Assembly: GCF_014640295.1 (NCBI RefSeq)
Contig: NZ_BMGR01000017.1
Coordinates: 56,880 to 120,879, forward strand
Reading direction: 5' to 3'
Length of the DNA: 64,000 bases
From: Paenibacillus abyssi
Lineage (GTDB): Bacteria > Bacillota > Bacilli > Paenibacillales > Paenibacillaceae
In this document: positions 7,654-16,267 of the stretch, piece by piece
Layout of the letters: each line of letters opens with the position of its first letter
How positions within the stretch are numbered: the stretch's first letter is position 1
The notes under the pieces: generated by a model
The model's database searches: none
Seen by the model: only the letters and a program-made list of their open reading frames with translations
Told to the model about the DNA's origin: nothing
Program-made: the position numbers and the translations under genes

Positions 7654-8154
7654 TTATCTTCCTTCACCCTGCTCGTTGTCCATCGTATCGGTTGTGGACT
7701 CATCGATCAGCCCGTTGTGTATTGTTACTTGTCCGCCGCCCAGTCCTTCATTGACCATCCGGTCGATATCCATAAAATAGTCGTCGCGCCCTTCATGCAC
7801 AGTATCTTCCATTAACCCGGTACCCCCGGCGGATTGCTGTTCTTGCTGCTGCTGCGATTGCAACACTTGACCAGATTGCTGCTGTACTTGTTGCTGCGAT
7901 TGCAGCACTTGTCCGGATTGCTGTTCTTGCTGCTGCTGCGATTGCAACACTTGACCAGATTGCTGCTGTACTTGTTGCTGCGATTGCAGCACTTGTCCGG
8001 ATTGCTGTTCTTGCTGCTGCGATTGCTCTACTTGTCCGGATTGCTGCGCTAGTTCCGTTTGGGCTTGTTCGGGTTTCGGCGTTTGCAACATGGGCCGGGC
8101 TTGCCCTGATTGCGGCGATCCGGGCGTGTGCGGTGAATGCCCATTTTCAGACAT
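7654..8154 (-). CDS. Gln-rich repeat protein (166 aa), function unknown
   Basis: The ATG at 8154 follows GAGGAGGGG with good spacing. Residues of about 20-115 are low-complexity, built from QQSGQV(L/E)QSQQQ-type units encoded by perfect 84-bp DNA repeats. The C-terminal 50 residues are ordered-looking and acidic (EGRDDYFMDIDRMVNEGLGG). No signal peptide or membrane segment is visible. It lies between sspH and the divergent ku gene, so a spore-related role is a guess from context only. Confidence 0.7.
   Translation of the reverse strand: MSENGHSPHTPGSPQSGQARPMLQTPKPEQAQTELAQQSGQVEQSQQQEQQSGQVLQSQQQVQQQSGQVLQSQQQQEQQSGQVLQSQQQVQQQSGQVLQSQQQQEQQSAGGTGLMEDTVHEGRDDYFMDIDRMVNEGLGGGQVTIHNGLIDESTTDTMDNEQGEGR
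7833..8046. repeat. 84-bp perfect tandem repeat plus partial third copy
   Basis: Units 7833-7916 and 7917-8000 are identical over 84 bp; a shortened, diverged third copy occupies 8001-8046. The unit equals 28 codons, so gain or loss keeps the frame. Identical adjacent units suggest recent duplication or continuing recombination. Confidence 0.95.
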
Positions 8155-8206
8155 CGTTACCCCTCCTCGTATGTGGAGCAGTCCTTTCCAAGACTCCTCG
8201 CGGAAA

Positions 8207-8236
8207 ATATACCCCTCCCGATTGTTTTTCATACAT
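8207..8236 (+). promoter_or_regulatory. Candidate sigma-G-like promoter of the ku operon
   Basis: ATATA (8207-8211), an 18-bp spacer and CATACAT (8230-8236) resemble the forespore sigma-G elements (GHATR and CATWHTA) with a few mismatches. It lies about 48 bp before the ku start. In B. subtilis the Ku/LigD genes are forespore-expressed, which is why this was looked for; the match itself is modest. Confidence 0.35.
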
Positions 8237-8283
8237 TTCGGGCAGGCTGGATAGTACACGATTAAAAAAGGAGGAACGAACAC

Positions 8284-9132
8284 ATGCATACAGTATGGAA
8301 AGGCGCCATCAGCTTCGGCCTGGTTCACGTGCCGGTCAAGATGTTCTCGGCCACAGAGGACAAGGATATCTCGATGCGGATGATTCACAAAGTCTGCGGC
8401 GGCCCGATCGCATATGTGAGGCAGTGCAAAAACTGTGAGGTCGATGTGGATTGGGATGATATCGCCAAGGGCTACGAGTATGAAAAAGGCCGATTTGTGC
8501 TTTTTGACAAGGAAGAACTGGATTCGCTGACCACGGACGCCACGAAGACGATTCAAATTGTGGATTTTGTCGATTTGAAGGAGATTGACCCGATTTATTT
8601 TCAGAAGACCTATTACCTGTCTCCCGACCAAGCCGGCGGCAACGCCTATAACCTGCTGCTCGAGGCCATGCGCAATTCCGGGCGGATCGGCATCGCCAAG
8701 ATCTCCATCCGCTCCAAGAGCAGTCTCGCCGCTATCCGTGTCATCGATAATTGTCTGGCTATGGAGACGATCTTCTATCCGGATGAGATTCGTCCGATCG
8801 TGCAGGTTCCGGGCCTTCCCGAAGCCGTGAATGTGAACGAGAAAGAATTAACGATGGCGCAGATGCTCATCGAGCAGTTGTCCACACCGTTTGAGCCGGG
8901 AAAATATACCGATGACTATCGCACGCGGCTGATGGATCTGATCGGCAAAAAAATCGCCGGCGAAGAGATTCATGTGGCGCCGGAGCAGCAGCGTACCAAT
9001 GTCGTCGACCTGATGGCGGCGCTGCAGGCCAGCCTCGAAGCGGTCAAGGTCACGCCTACCGAGCCTGCGCCGGCGCCAACCCCAAGCAAGCCCAAGGCCC
9101 GGGCGAAGAAGGTAAAGGAGACCGTATCGTAG
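8284..9132 (+). CDS. ku: Non-homologous end-joining protein Ku
   Basis: A 282-residue bacterial Ku. The start MHTVWKGAISFGLVHVPVKM is the hallmark of the family, followed by the beta-barrel ring (DKDISMRMIHKVCGGPIAY, EKGRFVLFDKEELDSL) and a C-terminal domain (residues of about 200-260). A Pro/Lys-rich tail (PAPAPTPSKPKARAKK) probably contacts DNA. Ku dimers thread onto double-strand ends and recruit LigD. The ATG follows AAGGAGG. It is the first gene of a three-gene end-joining operon. Confidence 0.96.
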   Translation: MHTVWKGAISFGLVHVPVKMFSATEDKDISMRMIHKVCGGPIAYVRQCKNCEVDVDWDDIAKGYEYEKGRFVLFDKEELDSLTTDATKTIQIVDFVDLKEIDPIYFQKTYYLSPDQAGGNAYNLLLEAMRNSGRIGIAKISIRSKSSLAAIRVIDNCLAMETIFYPDEIRPIVQVPGLPEAVNVNEKELTMAQMLIEQLSTPFEPGKYTDDYRTRLMDLIGKKIAGEEIHVAPEQQRTNVVDLMAALQASLEAVKVTPTEPAPAPTPSKPKARAKKVKETVS

Positions 9133-9133
9133 C

Positions 9134-10081
9134 ATGGAGGTAAAGCTGCCGGAGGAACCGATGGCCCCGATCTCCGATCCCCTGCTGCCCAAGGGACCGG
9201 AGTGGGGCTTCCAGATCAAATGGGACGGGGTCCGGATCCTGGCGCGCATCCGCCGGACCGGCGAGGTCGAACTGTACTCAAGGAAGCTGCTGCTCAAGAA
9301 CAGCGTGTATCCCGAAATAACACGATTATTGTCAGCCAAAGCTGCAGAGCTTGGCGATTGCCTGCTGGACGGCGAGATTGTGTATTGGGATGGGGAGCGG
9401 CCTAACTTTCAAAAGGTGCTGCAGCGGGAGAGAATGCGGGGAACAGCATCTGCGGCGGGAGCAGATCAGGAAGGCCGCATCGTCTATGTGCTGTTCGACC
9501 TGCTGTCCGAGCATGGCATCGATCTTCGCCGCCTGCCCTACCAGGAGCGCCATGAACGGTTAGCGGGCAAATTCGCATCAAAGGAGCCTGAGCTGTTCGT
9601 CACCGATTTGTTCCATGACGGGGACACCCTCTGGCAATGGGTCGCGGAACGGCAGTGGGAAGGGGTGGTCAGCAAGCGCCTGTCCAGCCCCTACCGCGAA
9701 GGCAAGAAGCACCGGGACTGGCTGAAGAAGAAAACAGCGCTGATCATCGAGGTGGAGATCGTCGGCCTGAAGCTGCGTGAGGGAAAGGTCGCAAGCCTGG
9801 TGATGGCGCTCGAAGGCGCGTATTTCGGATCGGTATCGCTCGGTCTGGATGAAGCGATGAAAAGGCTGCTGCACCAGCAAGTCATCAGCTCAGCCCATTC
9901 AGGCAGCGAAGCTGCAGGGGTCTCCCCCTTCCCCGCTCTGCCGAAGGATCTGCGCGGCGAGACGATCGTCTGGCTGAAAGTCCCGCTCCCGTGCCGCGTC
10001 ACCGGACTTGAGATGACTTCCGCCGGCTTGCTCCGGCATCCGAAGCTGGTCAGCTTCGGCCATTCCGGCCATACCCAATGA
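9134..10081 (+). CDS. ATP-dependent DNA ligase (LigD ligase module)
   Basis: A 315-residue stand-alone nucleotidyltransferase plus OB-fold ligase that would seal breaks held by Ku. Catalytic motif I is FQIKWDGVR, with adenylated Lys29; then LLDGEIVYWDG (motif III region), EGVVSKR (motif IV) and RDWLKKK (motif V). It has no polymerase or phosphoesterase module, unlike one-piece LigD. It starts 1 nt after the ku stop, with AAAGGAG rather far (13 nt) upstream, so it is probably coupled to ku translation. Confidence 0.93.
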   Translation: MEVKLPEEPMAPISDPLLPKGPEWGFQIKWDGVRILARIRRTGEVELYSRKLLLKNSVYPEITRLLSAKAAELGDCLLDGEIVYWDGERPNFQKVLQRERMRGTASAAGADQEGRIVYVLFDLLSEHGIDLRRLPYQERHERLAGKFASKEPELFVTDLFHDGDTLWQWVAERQWEGVVSKRLSSPYREGKKHRDWLKKKTALIIEVEIVGLKLREGKVASLVMALEGAYFGSVSLGLDEAMKRLLHQQVISSAHSGSEAAGVSPFPALPKDLRGETIVWLKVPLPCRVTGLEMTSAGLLRHPKLVSFGHSGHTQ

Positions 10082-10098
10082 GAGGAGCGTTCCTTACG

Positions 10099-10989
10099 AT
10101 GGCAACTGCAGTAAAAGGTTCAATCATCGTCGAAGGCCATGAGCTGACCGTGTCCAATCCGGAGAAGCTGCTGTGGCCGGAGATGGGCATTACGAAGCTG
10201 GTTTACCTGCAGCGGCTCGCCGCTCTGGCGCCCTGGCTGATCAAGCACTGCCAGGGACGTTATCTGACGACGATCCGGTATCCGAACGGCATCCACGGCA
10301 AATCCTTTTACCAGAAAAACTGCCCGCAGCCTCAGCCTTCCTTCGTCCGTACGGCGGCGCAAGGCGATATTCAATATGTGCATCTGGACTCGCTGCCCGC
10401 GCTGCTATGGCTCGGGAATCTGGCCTGCCTGGAATTCCACGCGTCCTTCGACCGGATCGGCGAGCCGGAGCGGCCGACCGAATGGATCCTCGACCTCGAC
10501 CCCTCCCGGGAAGAGGAGCCGCGCATTATGGAGGCCGCCGGCCATGTCGGCGCCCTGCTGTCCTCGCTTGGCATCGCGGCGGTTCCGAAGACGTCGGGAG
10601 CGACCGGCGTACAGATCATTGTGCCGCTGCAGCCCGATCTGACGTTCGATGAGCTGCGCCGCCTCGGCCAATTCGTGGGCGAATACCTGGTACAGGCCCA
10701 CCCCGGCCTATTTACTATCGAGCGGTTGAAGAAACATCGCGGCGACCTCATTTATGTCGATTACCTGCAGCACTATCAAGGGAAGACACTGTCCGCTCCT
10801 TACACGCCGCGGGCCAGGGCAGCCGCATCCGTATCCACGCCGCTGGAATGGGAGGAAGTAAGACGGGATGTGAAGCCTGCCGATTTTCACCTGCTCAACA
10901 TTTGCGACCGGCTCGAAGCAACCGGCGATCTGATCGACCGCGTTGCACCGCAAAATCTCCGTCCCATCGTACAGTTCATCACCCGCTAA
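10099..10989 (+). CDS. LigD-type polymerase/primase domain protein
   Basis: A 296-residue AEP-superfamily polymerase equal to the LigD POL domain, which fills gaps with ribonucleotides during end joining. Visible landmarks are NPEKLLWPEMGITK near the N-terminus, GKSFYQKN, the metal-binding LDLDPS motif, and RGDLIYVDYLQH with TLSAPYTPRARA near the C-terminus. I chose the ATG at 10099 with AGAGGAG 10 nt upstream; an earlier ATG at 10078 lies within the ligase stop. A separate gene here replaces the fused POL module of other bacteria. Confidence 0.92.
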   Translation: MATAVKGSIIVEGHELTVSNPEKLLWPEMGITKLVYLQRLAALAPWLIKHCQGRYLTTIRYPNGIHGKSFYQKNCPQPQPSFVRTAAQGDIQYVHLDSLPALLWLGNLACLEFHASFDRIGEPERPTEWILDLDPSREEEPRIMEAAGHVGALLSSLGIAAVPKTSGATGVQIIVPLQPDLTFDELRRLGQFVGEYLVQAHPGLFTIERLKKHRGDLIYVDYLQHYQGKTLSAPYTPRARAAASVSTPLEWEEVRRDVKPADFHLLNICDRLEATGDLIDRVAPQNLRPIVQFITR

Positions 10990-11109
10990 AAGCAGCTGTT
11001 CCTGTTCACTTTCCCATCCTGCGCTCCATCTCCCGCTTCAGCGGCAGAACCTCCGTCCTTCGCTCTGCCATCCGCTTGAGCTGCCGGCCCCGCCGCGCCA
11101 GCTCTCCCG

Positions 11110-12537
11110 CTAGAGCAGCGGGGCCAGCATGCGTGCCGCGACCTCGCTCGCTTTTTGCCAGCGCGGACGCTCCCCGAACTCGGAGAGCTTCAGCTCGTAA
11201 CACCCGGCGATATCGTTCATGAACTCCGCCTCCAGCTTATCCATCGTATCTTTGTCGAACAGCAGCGCATTCAGCTCAAAATTACTGAAAAAGCTCCGCA
11301 TGTCCATATTGGCTGTTCCGACCGACGCCAGCAGCTTATCCACGATCAGTACCTTGGAGTGGATGAAGCCTTTGCGGTAACGGTATACTCTGATGCCGGA
11401 CGCAAGCAGATCCTCTACATAAGAAAGCGACGCGAACATCACCAGCTTGGAGTCCGATACCTCCGGAATGATGATCCGCACATCAACGCCGCTGAGCGCA
11501 GCCGTACGAAGGCCCATCAGAATACTGCTGTCCGGGATGAAGTACGGCGTCGTAATATAAATGCGGGACTTGGCCACTGCGATCGCATTGAACATACATT
11601 CCAGGATCGCATCGGCACTGCTGTCCGGTCCGCTCGATACGATCTGCACCTGTTCATCTGACCGGCAATGATGCTCCGGCAGGAAAGCCGGATCGCTAAG
11701 CCGCTCCCTTGAGGTAAACCACCAGTCCCGCATAAACACATCCTGCAGCGAATACACCGCATCCCCGGTAATCTGCAGATGCGTATCCCGCCAGTAGCCC
11801 AGCTTTTTATCCTTGCCCAAATATTCATCCCCAATGTTGATGCCCCCGACAAAACCGACCAAGCCGTCAATCACGACGATCTTCCGATGATTGCGGTAAT
11901 TGATCCGTTTCTCGAAGAAGGCGTTGCGCGGCGGCAAAAAGCACTGCAGCATGACCCCCGCATCCGCCAGCTCGCCGATATAGGAGGCACTCAGATCATA
12001 GCTGCCTACCCCGTCATAGATGAGGCGAACCTGCACGCCGGCGCGCGCTTTATCGATGAGCGCCTCCTTGAACCTCCTCCCGATCTCATCATCCCTCACT
12101 GTGTAATACTCCAGGTGAATGTGATGTTTCGCTTGGCCGATCGCAGCCAGGATCGCCTCGTAGGTCTGCTCGCCGTCATTGAGAATGTCCGTCTTGTTGC
12201 AGCCTGTAATCGGAAAGTAGGGAAATTGCTGCAGCAAATGAAATAACCGCTCCTGCTGCACAAACTCCCCTCCGCCCAGCTCCGACGCCCTGTGAATCAG
12301 CTTGCTGCGCCGCAGCGCCTGCAGCCTTACCTCCTCCGCGATGATGCCCCGCTTGCGCACCGTCCGGCGCCGCTGAAACGACTTGGCGAGAAAATAGTAC
12401 ATGACAAAGCCGATCACCGGAAACACGAACAGGATCAGCAGCCAGGCTACAGCCTTGGAGGGGTGACGGAATTCCGCGATGAGAATCGTTGCAATCTGAA
12501 AGATAAAGATAAGGAGAGCGATGATGATCCAGATCAT
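11110..12537 (-). CDS. cls: Cardiolipin synthase
   Basis: A 475-residue phospholipase-D-superfamily enzyme that joins two phosphatidylglycerols into cardiolipin. It has two N-terminal membrane helices (MIWIIIALLIFIFQIATIL and AVAWLLILFVFPVIGFVMYY) and two HKD motifs, NHRKIVVIDG and IHSKVLIVDK. The ATG at 12537 has AAAGGAG 6 nt upstream; the longer frame to 12633 has none and lacks a normal membrane start. It is transcribed toward the ku operon. Confidence 0.94.
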   Translation of the reverse strand: MIWIIIALLIFIFQIATILIAEFRHPSKAVAWLLILFVFPVIGFVMYYFLAKSFQRRRTVRKRGIIAEEVRLQALRRSKLIHRASELGGGEFVQQERLFHLLQQFPYFPITGCNKTDILNDGEQTYEAILAAIGQAKHHIHLEYYTVRDDEIGRRFKEALIDKARAGVQVRLIYDGVGSYDLSASYIGELADAGVMLQCFLPPRNAFFEKRINYRNHRKIVVIDGLVGFVGGINIGDEYLGKDKKLGYWRDTHLQITGDAVYSLQDVFMRDWWFTSRERLSDPAFLPEHHCRSDEQVQIVSSGPDSSADAILECMFNAIAVAKSRIYITTPYFIPDSSILMGLRTAALSGVDVRIIIPEVSDSKLVMFASLSYVEDLLASGIRVYRYRKGFIHSKVLIVDKLLASVGTANMDMRSFFSNFELNALLFDKDTMDKLEAEFMNDIAGCYELKLSEFGERPRWQKASEVAARMLAPLL

Positions 12538-12759
12538 ATGTAACTCCTTTCGTAACCTGAACGTATAGCTAGCTTTCACGTATGCCTGCGCCGCTATACC
12601 CCGATTGTACATATTTACCATGAACGGCGCCAAATGACACGCTTAATCAGACCGCAGCGGGCGGCAATCTATTTTTTTGTAGGCATGTTTTACTAACCGA
12701 AAGAATAAATAAGCTATAGAACGTTCTAATCCGAAGACCGGCCGGAAGGAGAAATCCTA
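12538..12759. other. Divergent intergenic region between cls and the M23 peptidase gene
   Basis: This must hold promoters for both genes. TATAGA near 12714 is a possible -10 for the M23 gene but no good -35 accompanies it. No small ORF is supported. Confidence 0.4.
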
Positions 12760-13704
12760 TTGAAACGTAGACGAAAGCATGGATGGTCGCTGCTCGTGAT
12801 GCGGGGAGCGGATCATTCGGTCAAGCAGTTCCGTGTGTCCAGACGATCGGTTGTTGCCGCGCCTGCGGTGGCCGTACTTGCCGTAACCGGCTGCATCGCC
12901 GGACTTCAGATGCGCTCAGCGTCTCTCATTAATGAGCTGGAAGTTCAGCTGGCCGGGCAAGCCGCTGCTCACACCTATACCGTTGAAGCCAAGGAAAATG
13001 CCATCGTCTCGTTGCAGCAGGAACTGACGCGAATATCGCGGCAAGCGGAGGAAATGCAGACGAAGCTGAGGGAATTGAATGAGCTCGAGGACAAGCTGAA
13101 GCAGTTTATCGATACGTATGGCGAGGTTGTGGGTCCACCGGACGCCTCCGCCTCTCCGACGCCGGCTGAACGGGAGCTGCTTCGATTGGCTCAGGACGGC
13201 GGAGTCAACTTCACCCAGATGAGCTTGTTGGTTGATTCAATGGAAGATTCGATGGCGGTATCGATCCGCCAAGCGAAAGCCCGTCAGGCCGAACTGGACG
13301 CTAAACCGACGGAATGGCCGACCGTTTCGCTTAAGCTAACCTCCAGCTTCGGGTACCGCAAGGATCCATTTACCGGGAGGGCCGCCTTCCATGCCGGCGT
13401 CGATATTGCCGGGAGTACAGGCGACCCCGTCTTTTCAGCCGCGGACGGCACCGTTCTGGAGACCGGTTATGACCGAAGCAAGGGAAATTATGTCGTGATC
13501 GGACATCGCAACCAATTGAAAACATCTTACTATCATTTAGAGGCCATCGGGGTCAAAGCGAATGAATCGGTCGTCCAGGGAGAGAAGATTGGACTGCTTG
13601 GTTCAACGGGAAGAAGCACGGGACCCCATTTGCATTTTCAGATTATGCAGAGCGACGAGCCGATCAATCCACTAAAATATCTCAGGCTGGTGAAGGAGGA
13701 CTGA
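12760..13704 (+). CDS. M23-family peptidoglycan metallopeptidase (membrane anchored)
   Basis: A 314-residue protein: short basic cytoplasmic tail, one membrane helix (about residues 31-50), coiled coil (about 55-120), Pro-rich linker, and a LytM/M23 domain from about residue 190. Zinc ligands are visible as HAGVD (His211, Asp215) and HLHF (His290/His292), after the typical FGYRKDPFTG. The start is TTG at 12760 with GGAAGGAG. It is followed after 4 nt by a bactofilin gene, a pairing found in many bacteria where bactofilin scaffolds position the peptidase. Confidence 0.92.
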   Translation: MKRRRKHGWSLLVMRGADHSVKQFRVSRRSVVAAPAVAVLAVTGCIAGLQMRSASLINELEVQLAGQAAAHTYTVEAKENAIVSLQQELTRISRQAEEMQTKLRELNELEDKLKQFIDTYGEVVGPPDASASPTPAERELLRLAQDGGVNFTQMSLLVDSMEDSMAVSIRQAKARQAELDAKPTEWPTVSLKLTSSFGYRKDPFTGRAAFHAGVDIAGSTGDPVFSAADGTVLETGYDRSKGNYVVIGHRNQLKTSYYHLEAIGVKANESVVQGEKIGLLGSTGRSTGPHLHFQIMQSDEPINPLKYLRLVKED

Positions 13705-13708
13705 ACCG

Positions 13709-14134
13709 ATGTTCAAGGATAAAATGAGGTCGATAACGACAGACACGCTGATCGGACAGGGCACGGTGGCGGAGGGGAAAATCATCTGCGATGCCGGCAT
13801 CCGGATCGAAGGCGAATACCGGGGCGACATCGAATGCACGAGCGACGTGATCATCGGCGAATGCGGGATGGCCAGGTCGAACATTACCGCACAAGATATC
13901 ACAATTGCAGGCATCGTATATGGCGACATTACGGCTCGCGGCCGGTTGACCATCACAGCCAGCGGACAGCTGCACGGCGTGCTTCACGCGCAGTCCCTCA
14001 TTATTCATGAGGGCGGAACCTTCAGCGGACAATCCCAGATGGATAAACACCAGCCTGCCAAGAACCGCCCGCTTGCCGCTGACACACAGGAATCCAAGGA
14101 TGAGGCCGGCAAGAAAGCCAGACAAGCCGTCTGA
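13709..14134 (+). CDS. Bactofilin (polymer-forming cytoskeletal protein)
   Basis: A 141-residue protein whose residues 15-110 form the right-handed beta-helix core of bactofilins, with IRIEGEYRGDIECTSDVIIGE and GIVYGDITARGRLTI repeats. A polar, charged tail follows. Bactofilins polymerise without nucleotide at the membrane and localise wall enzymes. The M23 gene immediately upstream is the expected partner. Confidence 0.93.
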   Translation: MFKDKMRSITTDTLIGQGTVAEGKIICDAGIRIEGEYRGDIECTSDVIIGECGMARSNITAQDITIAGIVYGDITARGRLTITASGQLHGVLHAQSLIIHEGGTFSGQSQMDKHQPAKNRPLAADTQESKDEAGKKARQAV

Positions 14135-14140
14135 TGTGAC

Positions 14141-14234
14141 AAGGGGCTGTCCCACAAGGGTAATGAAAGAACCGCCCCAAAAAAATAAGGAGCTTCCCCT
14201 CAGTCATCAGCGATGACTTATGGGACAGCTCCTT
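14141..14234. terminator. Long inverted repeat with inner hairpin between convergent genes
   Basis: The arms 14141-14154 and 14221-14234 (AAGGGGCTGTCCCA and its near-perfect complement) enclose a second hairpin, AGTCATC/GATGACT, near 14202-14218. An A-run precedes the inner hairpin. It lies between bactofilin and the convergent ABC permease gene and can act as a bidirectional terminator. Such GGGCTGTCCCA arms also occur at ends of small mobile repeats in Bacillota. Confidence 0.65.
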
Positions 14235-14240
14235 TCGATG

Positions 14241-15023
14241 TTAGGAAGCGACGTCGCGCTTATTGAATAGATACCAGGTGATTGCGATGAAGACGACGTA
14301 GTGCCCGGCCAGAACAGACAGCGAGAAGCCGAGCGACATCCCTTCGATCATCGGTCCGCCATTGCCAAGATATTGGCTTAAGCTAAGGTTGAGAAACAGC
14401 AAATATTTAATCCATCCGTAATCTAAGAACGCCAGCAGCCCCGTGATCATATTGCCCCCGAGCAGCAAGAACAGCGATAAGCCAATCGCCAGACCGCCGC
14501 TGCGGAACACCGTTGAGATCAGGAAGGAAAGCGTCACGACAACGATCAGGCTGATGAGCTCGAACAGATGCATCAGTGTGTAATATTGCAAAGGTGCCAT
14601 ATCTTGTCCCATGCGGACATCGCCCTCATAACCGAATATAATCAGGTTGACGAGGAAGTTCCATGCAAATAACAAGATCATAAAGAACAGTGCAAACATA
14701 ATTAACGCCAAATACTTGGAGAGCAGAATCTTCGAGCGGCTCCACGGACGGATCAGCAGCAGCTTGATCGTGCCGGATGTGAACTCCCCCGCTACACTCT
14801 CCGCGGAGATCACGACGGTAAATATCGTAATCAGCAATATCGCGACCGTCGCGCACACCTCAAACGGCATCCACATTGTGAGCGTATTGTCTGTGTTAAA
14901 GCTAAAGAATAGAATCGAGATCCCAAGCGTCAGCACGAGCAGGATGCCAAGCATAATCCAGGTGCGGGGACGACGGTAGATCTTCATGTTCTCGTTGTTC
15001 ACCAGCTGCCAGAAATCAAACAA
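14241..15023 (-). CDS. ABC-2 type transporter permease
   Basis: A 260-residue membrane protein with six predicted helices, among them TWIMLGILLVLTLGISILFF near the start. VSAESVAGEFTSGTIKLLL and RPWSRSKILLSKYLALIM are the typical amphipathic connector of ABC-2 permeases. A TTG start at 15023 follows GGGAGG and overlaps the ATPase gene by 8 nt, so the two are coupled. The substrate is unknown; bacitracin- or lantibiotic-type self-protection exporters have this build. Confidence 0.88.
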   Translation of the reverse strand: MFDFWQLVNNENMKIYRRPRTWIMLGILLVLTLGISILFFSFNTDNTLTMWMPFEVCATVAILLITIFTVVISAESVAGEFTSGTIKLLLIRPWSRSKILLSKYLALIMFALFFMILLFAWNFLVNLIIFGYEGDVRMGQDMAPLQYYTLMHLFELISLIVVVTLSFLISTVFRSGGLAIGLSLFLLLGGNMITGLLAFLDYGWIKYLLFLNLSLSQYLGNGGPMIEGMSLGFSLSVLAGHYVVFIAITWYLFNKRDVAS

Positions 15024-15972
15024 TCCGCTCGCCTCCCGTCATTTCAAGGAACTGGTCTTCCAGCGACTTCGTCTGAACACGAATGCCGTAGACTTTAATC
15101 TGCGCTGCGACAAGGCGGGCATTCAGTGCGGCTACCTGTTCACGGTCCGCCTGCAGCGAGAACAAATTCCCCTCGCGTACAACCTCCATGTCTGACAGCA
15201 GCTTCATTGCCGCATCAGGGCGATCCACCTCGAAATAAACCTTCGAGGTCGCAGTTTCATTCGACGCCTGCTGTATCGGACGGACATCGATCAGCCTGCC
15301 GTTCTGAATAATCGCAACCCGGTCGCACATCAGCTCCATCTCGGAGAGCAGATGGCTCGATACGAATACCGTAATCCCCTCTTGCCTCGCCAGCTGGCGC
15401 AAGTAATCGCGCAGCTCCCGGATGCCTGCGGGATCAAGCCCGTTGGTCGGTTCATCGAGGATCAGCAGCGAAGGCTTATGCATGATCGCCTGTGCGACGC
15501 CAAGCCGCTGCCTCATCCCAAGCGAATAGGTCTTGACCTTGTCATGAATTCTCGCCTTCAGGCCCACCAGCTCTACGACCTCGTCGATCCGTTGGCGCGA
15601 GATGCCTGGAATCATCCGGGCAAAGTGAAGCAGATTCTGATAACCGGTTAGATATTTATACATTTCCGGATTTTCTACAATCGCGCCGACATGGCGAATC
15701 GCTTGCTCATATTCCGTTCGGATGTTATGTCCTCGGATAATGATCTCGCCTTCCGTCAATTTCATCAGGCCGACCATCATCCGGATCGTCGTTGTTTTAC
15801 CTGCACCGTTAGGCCCAAGGAATCCAAACACTTCGCCTGTCGGTACATCCAAGGTTAAATGATCGATAATCGTACGTTTACCGATGCGTTTGGTCACGCC
15901 TTGAAGTCTCACCACCGTGTGGTCTGCCGCCATGCTGCTCCTTGTATCCGGTGAAGCCGTACTCTCCGACAT
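15016..15972 (-). CDS. ABC transporter ATP-binding protein
   Basis: A 318-residue ATPase partner of the permease. Walker A FLGPNGAGKTTTIRMM, signature SLGMRQRLGVAQA, Walker B LLILDEPTNGLDP, and SSHLLSEMELMCDRVAII are all intact. The C-terminal 80 residues form the extra domain common in BcrA/CcmA-like exporters. The start is the ATG at 15972 with GGGGGAG 4 nt upstream; the longer frame begins inside the promoter. Confidence 0.92.
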   Translation of the reverse strand: MSESTASPDTRSSMAADHTVVRLQGVTKRIGKRTIIDHLTLDVPTGEVFGFLGPNGAGKTTTIRMMVGLMKLTEGEIIIRGHNIRTEYEQAIRHVGAIVENPEMYKYLTGYQNLLHFARMIPGISRQRIDEVVELVGLKARIHDKVKTYSLGMRQRLGVAQAIMHKPSLLILDEPTNGLDPAGIRELRDYLRQLARQEGITVFVSSHLLSEMELMCDRVAIIQNGRLIDVRPIQQASNETATSKVYFEVDRPDAAMKLLSDMEVVREGNLFSLQADREQVAALNARLVAAQIKVYGIRVQTKSLEDQFLEMTGGERIV

Positions 15973-15984
15973 TGGTCTCCCCCT

Positions 15985-16034
15985 AACTTTCAATTGCCTC
16001 CTATTATAGCCGAGAAAGGAAATCATTGAAAGTT
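15985..16034 (-). promoter_or_regulatory. Promoter flanked by a 10-bp inverted repeat (ABC operon)
   Basis: On the minus strand a TATAAT at 16003-16008 has a weak -35 (TTTCAA) 17 bp upstream. A perfect 10-bp inverted repeat, AACTTTCAAT at 15985-15994 and ATTGAAAGTT at 16025-16034, brackets it, placing one arm over the -35 and the other just after the start site. This looks like an operator for a dimeric or tetrameric repressor not encoded next to it. Confidence 0.65.
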
Positions 16035-16075
16035 GCTTTACCAAAATTTAAGGTCAGAAAACAGTGAATATTGCC

Positions 16076-16267
16076 CTATGTAGCCGGTTGGGACGAATGG
16101 ACCGGAGGAGGATCTTGCGGCTTGGCCTGGAGAACCGAACTGCACGGCTCACAGCATCCCAGAGAATGAATAACACGGTAAAAGCCGGTCTGAAACAACA
16201 GATGTGCGTCCTCTGCTTCCTCCATTTTTCCACACCCGACACAATAATACTGATTGGACATGCGCAT
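16076..16267 (-). CDS. Small Cys-rich protein, paralog 1 (63 aa)
   Basis: Residues 1-42 match paralog 2 (16488-16763) closely, including QYYCVGCG, the LLF-TGF-RVIH block and GCC--C. Cysteines 9, 12, 38, 39 and 42 coincide in both, suggesting a single zinc-ribbon-like site. The C-terminal 20 residues are Pro-rich and unrelated to the paralog. The ATG at 16267 follows AAAGGAG. No membrane segment or signal is visible. I do not recognise the family. Confidence 0.8.
   Translation of the reverse strand: MRMSNQYYCVGCGKMEEAEDAHLLFQTGFYRVIHSLGCCEPCSSVLQAKPQDPPPVHSSQPAT

Noticed and set aside
7833..8046. CRISPR-like repeat array
   Set aside because: Units are adjacent without spacers and are in a coding frame; there are no cas genes.
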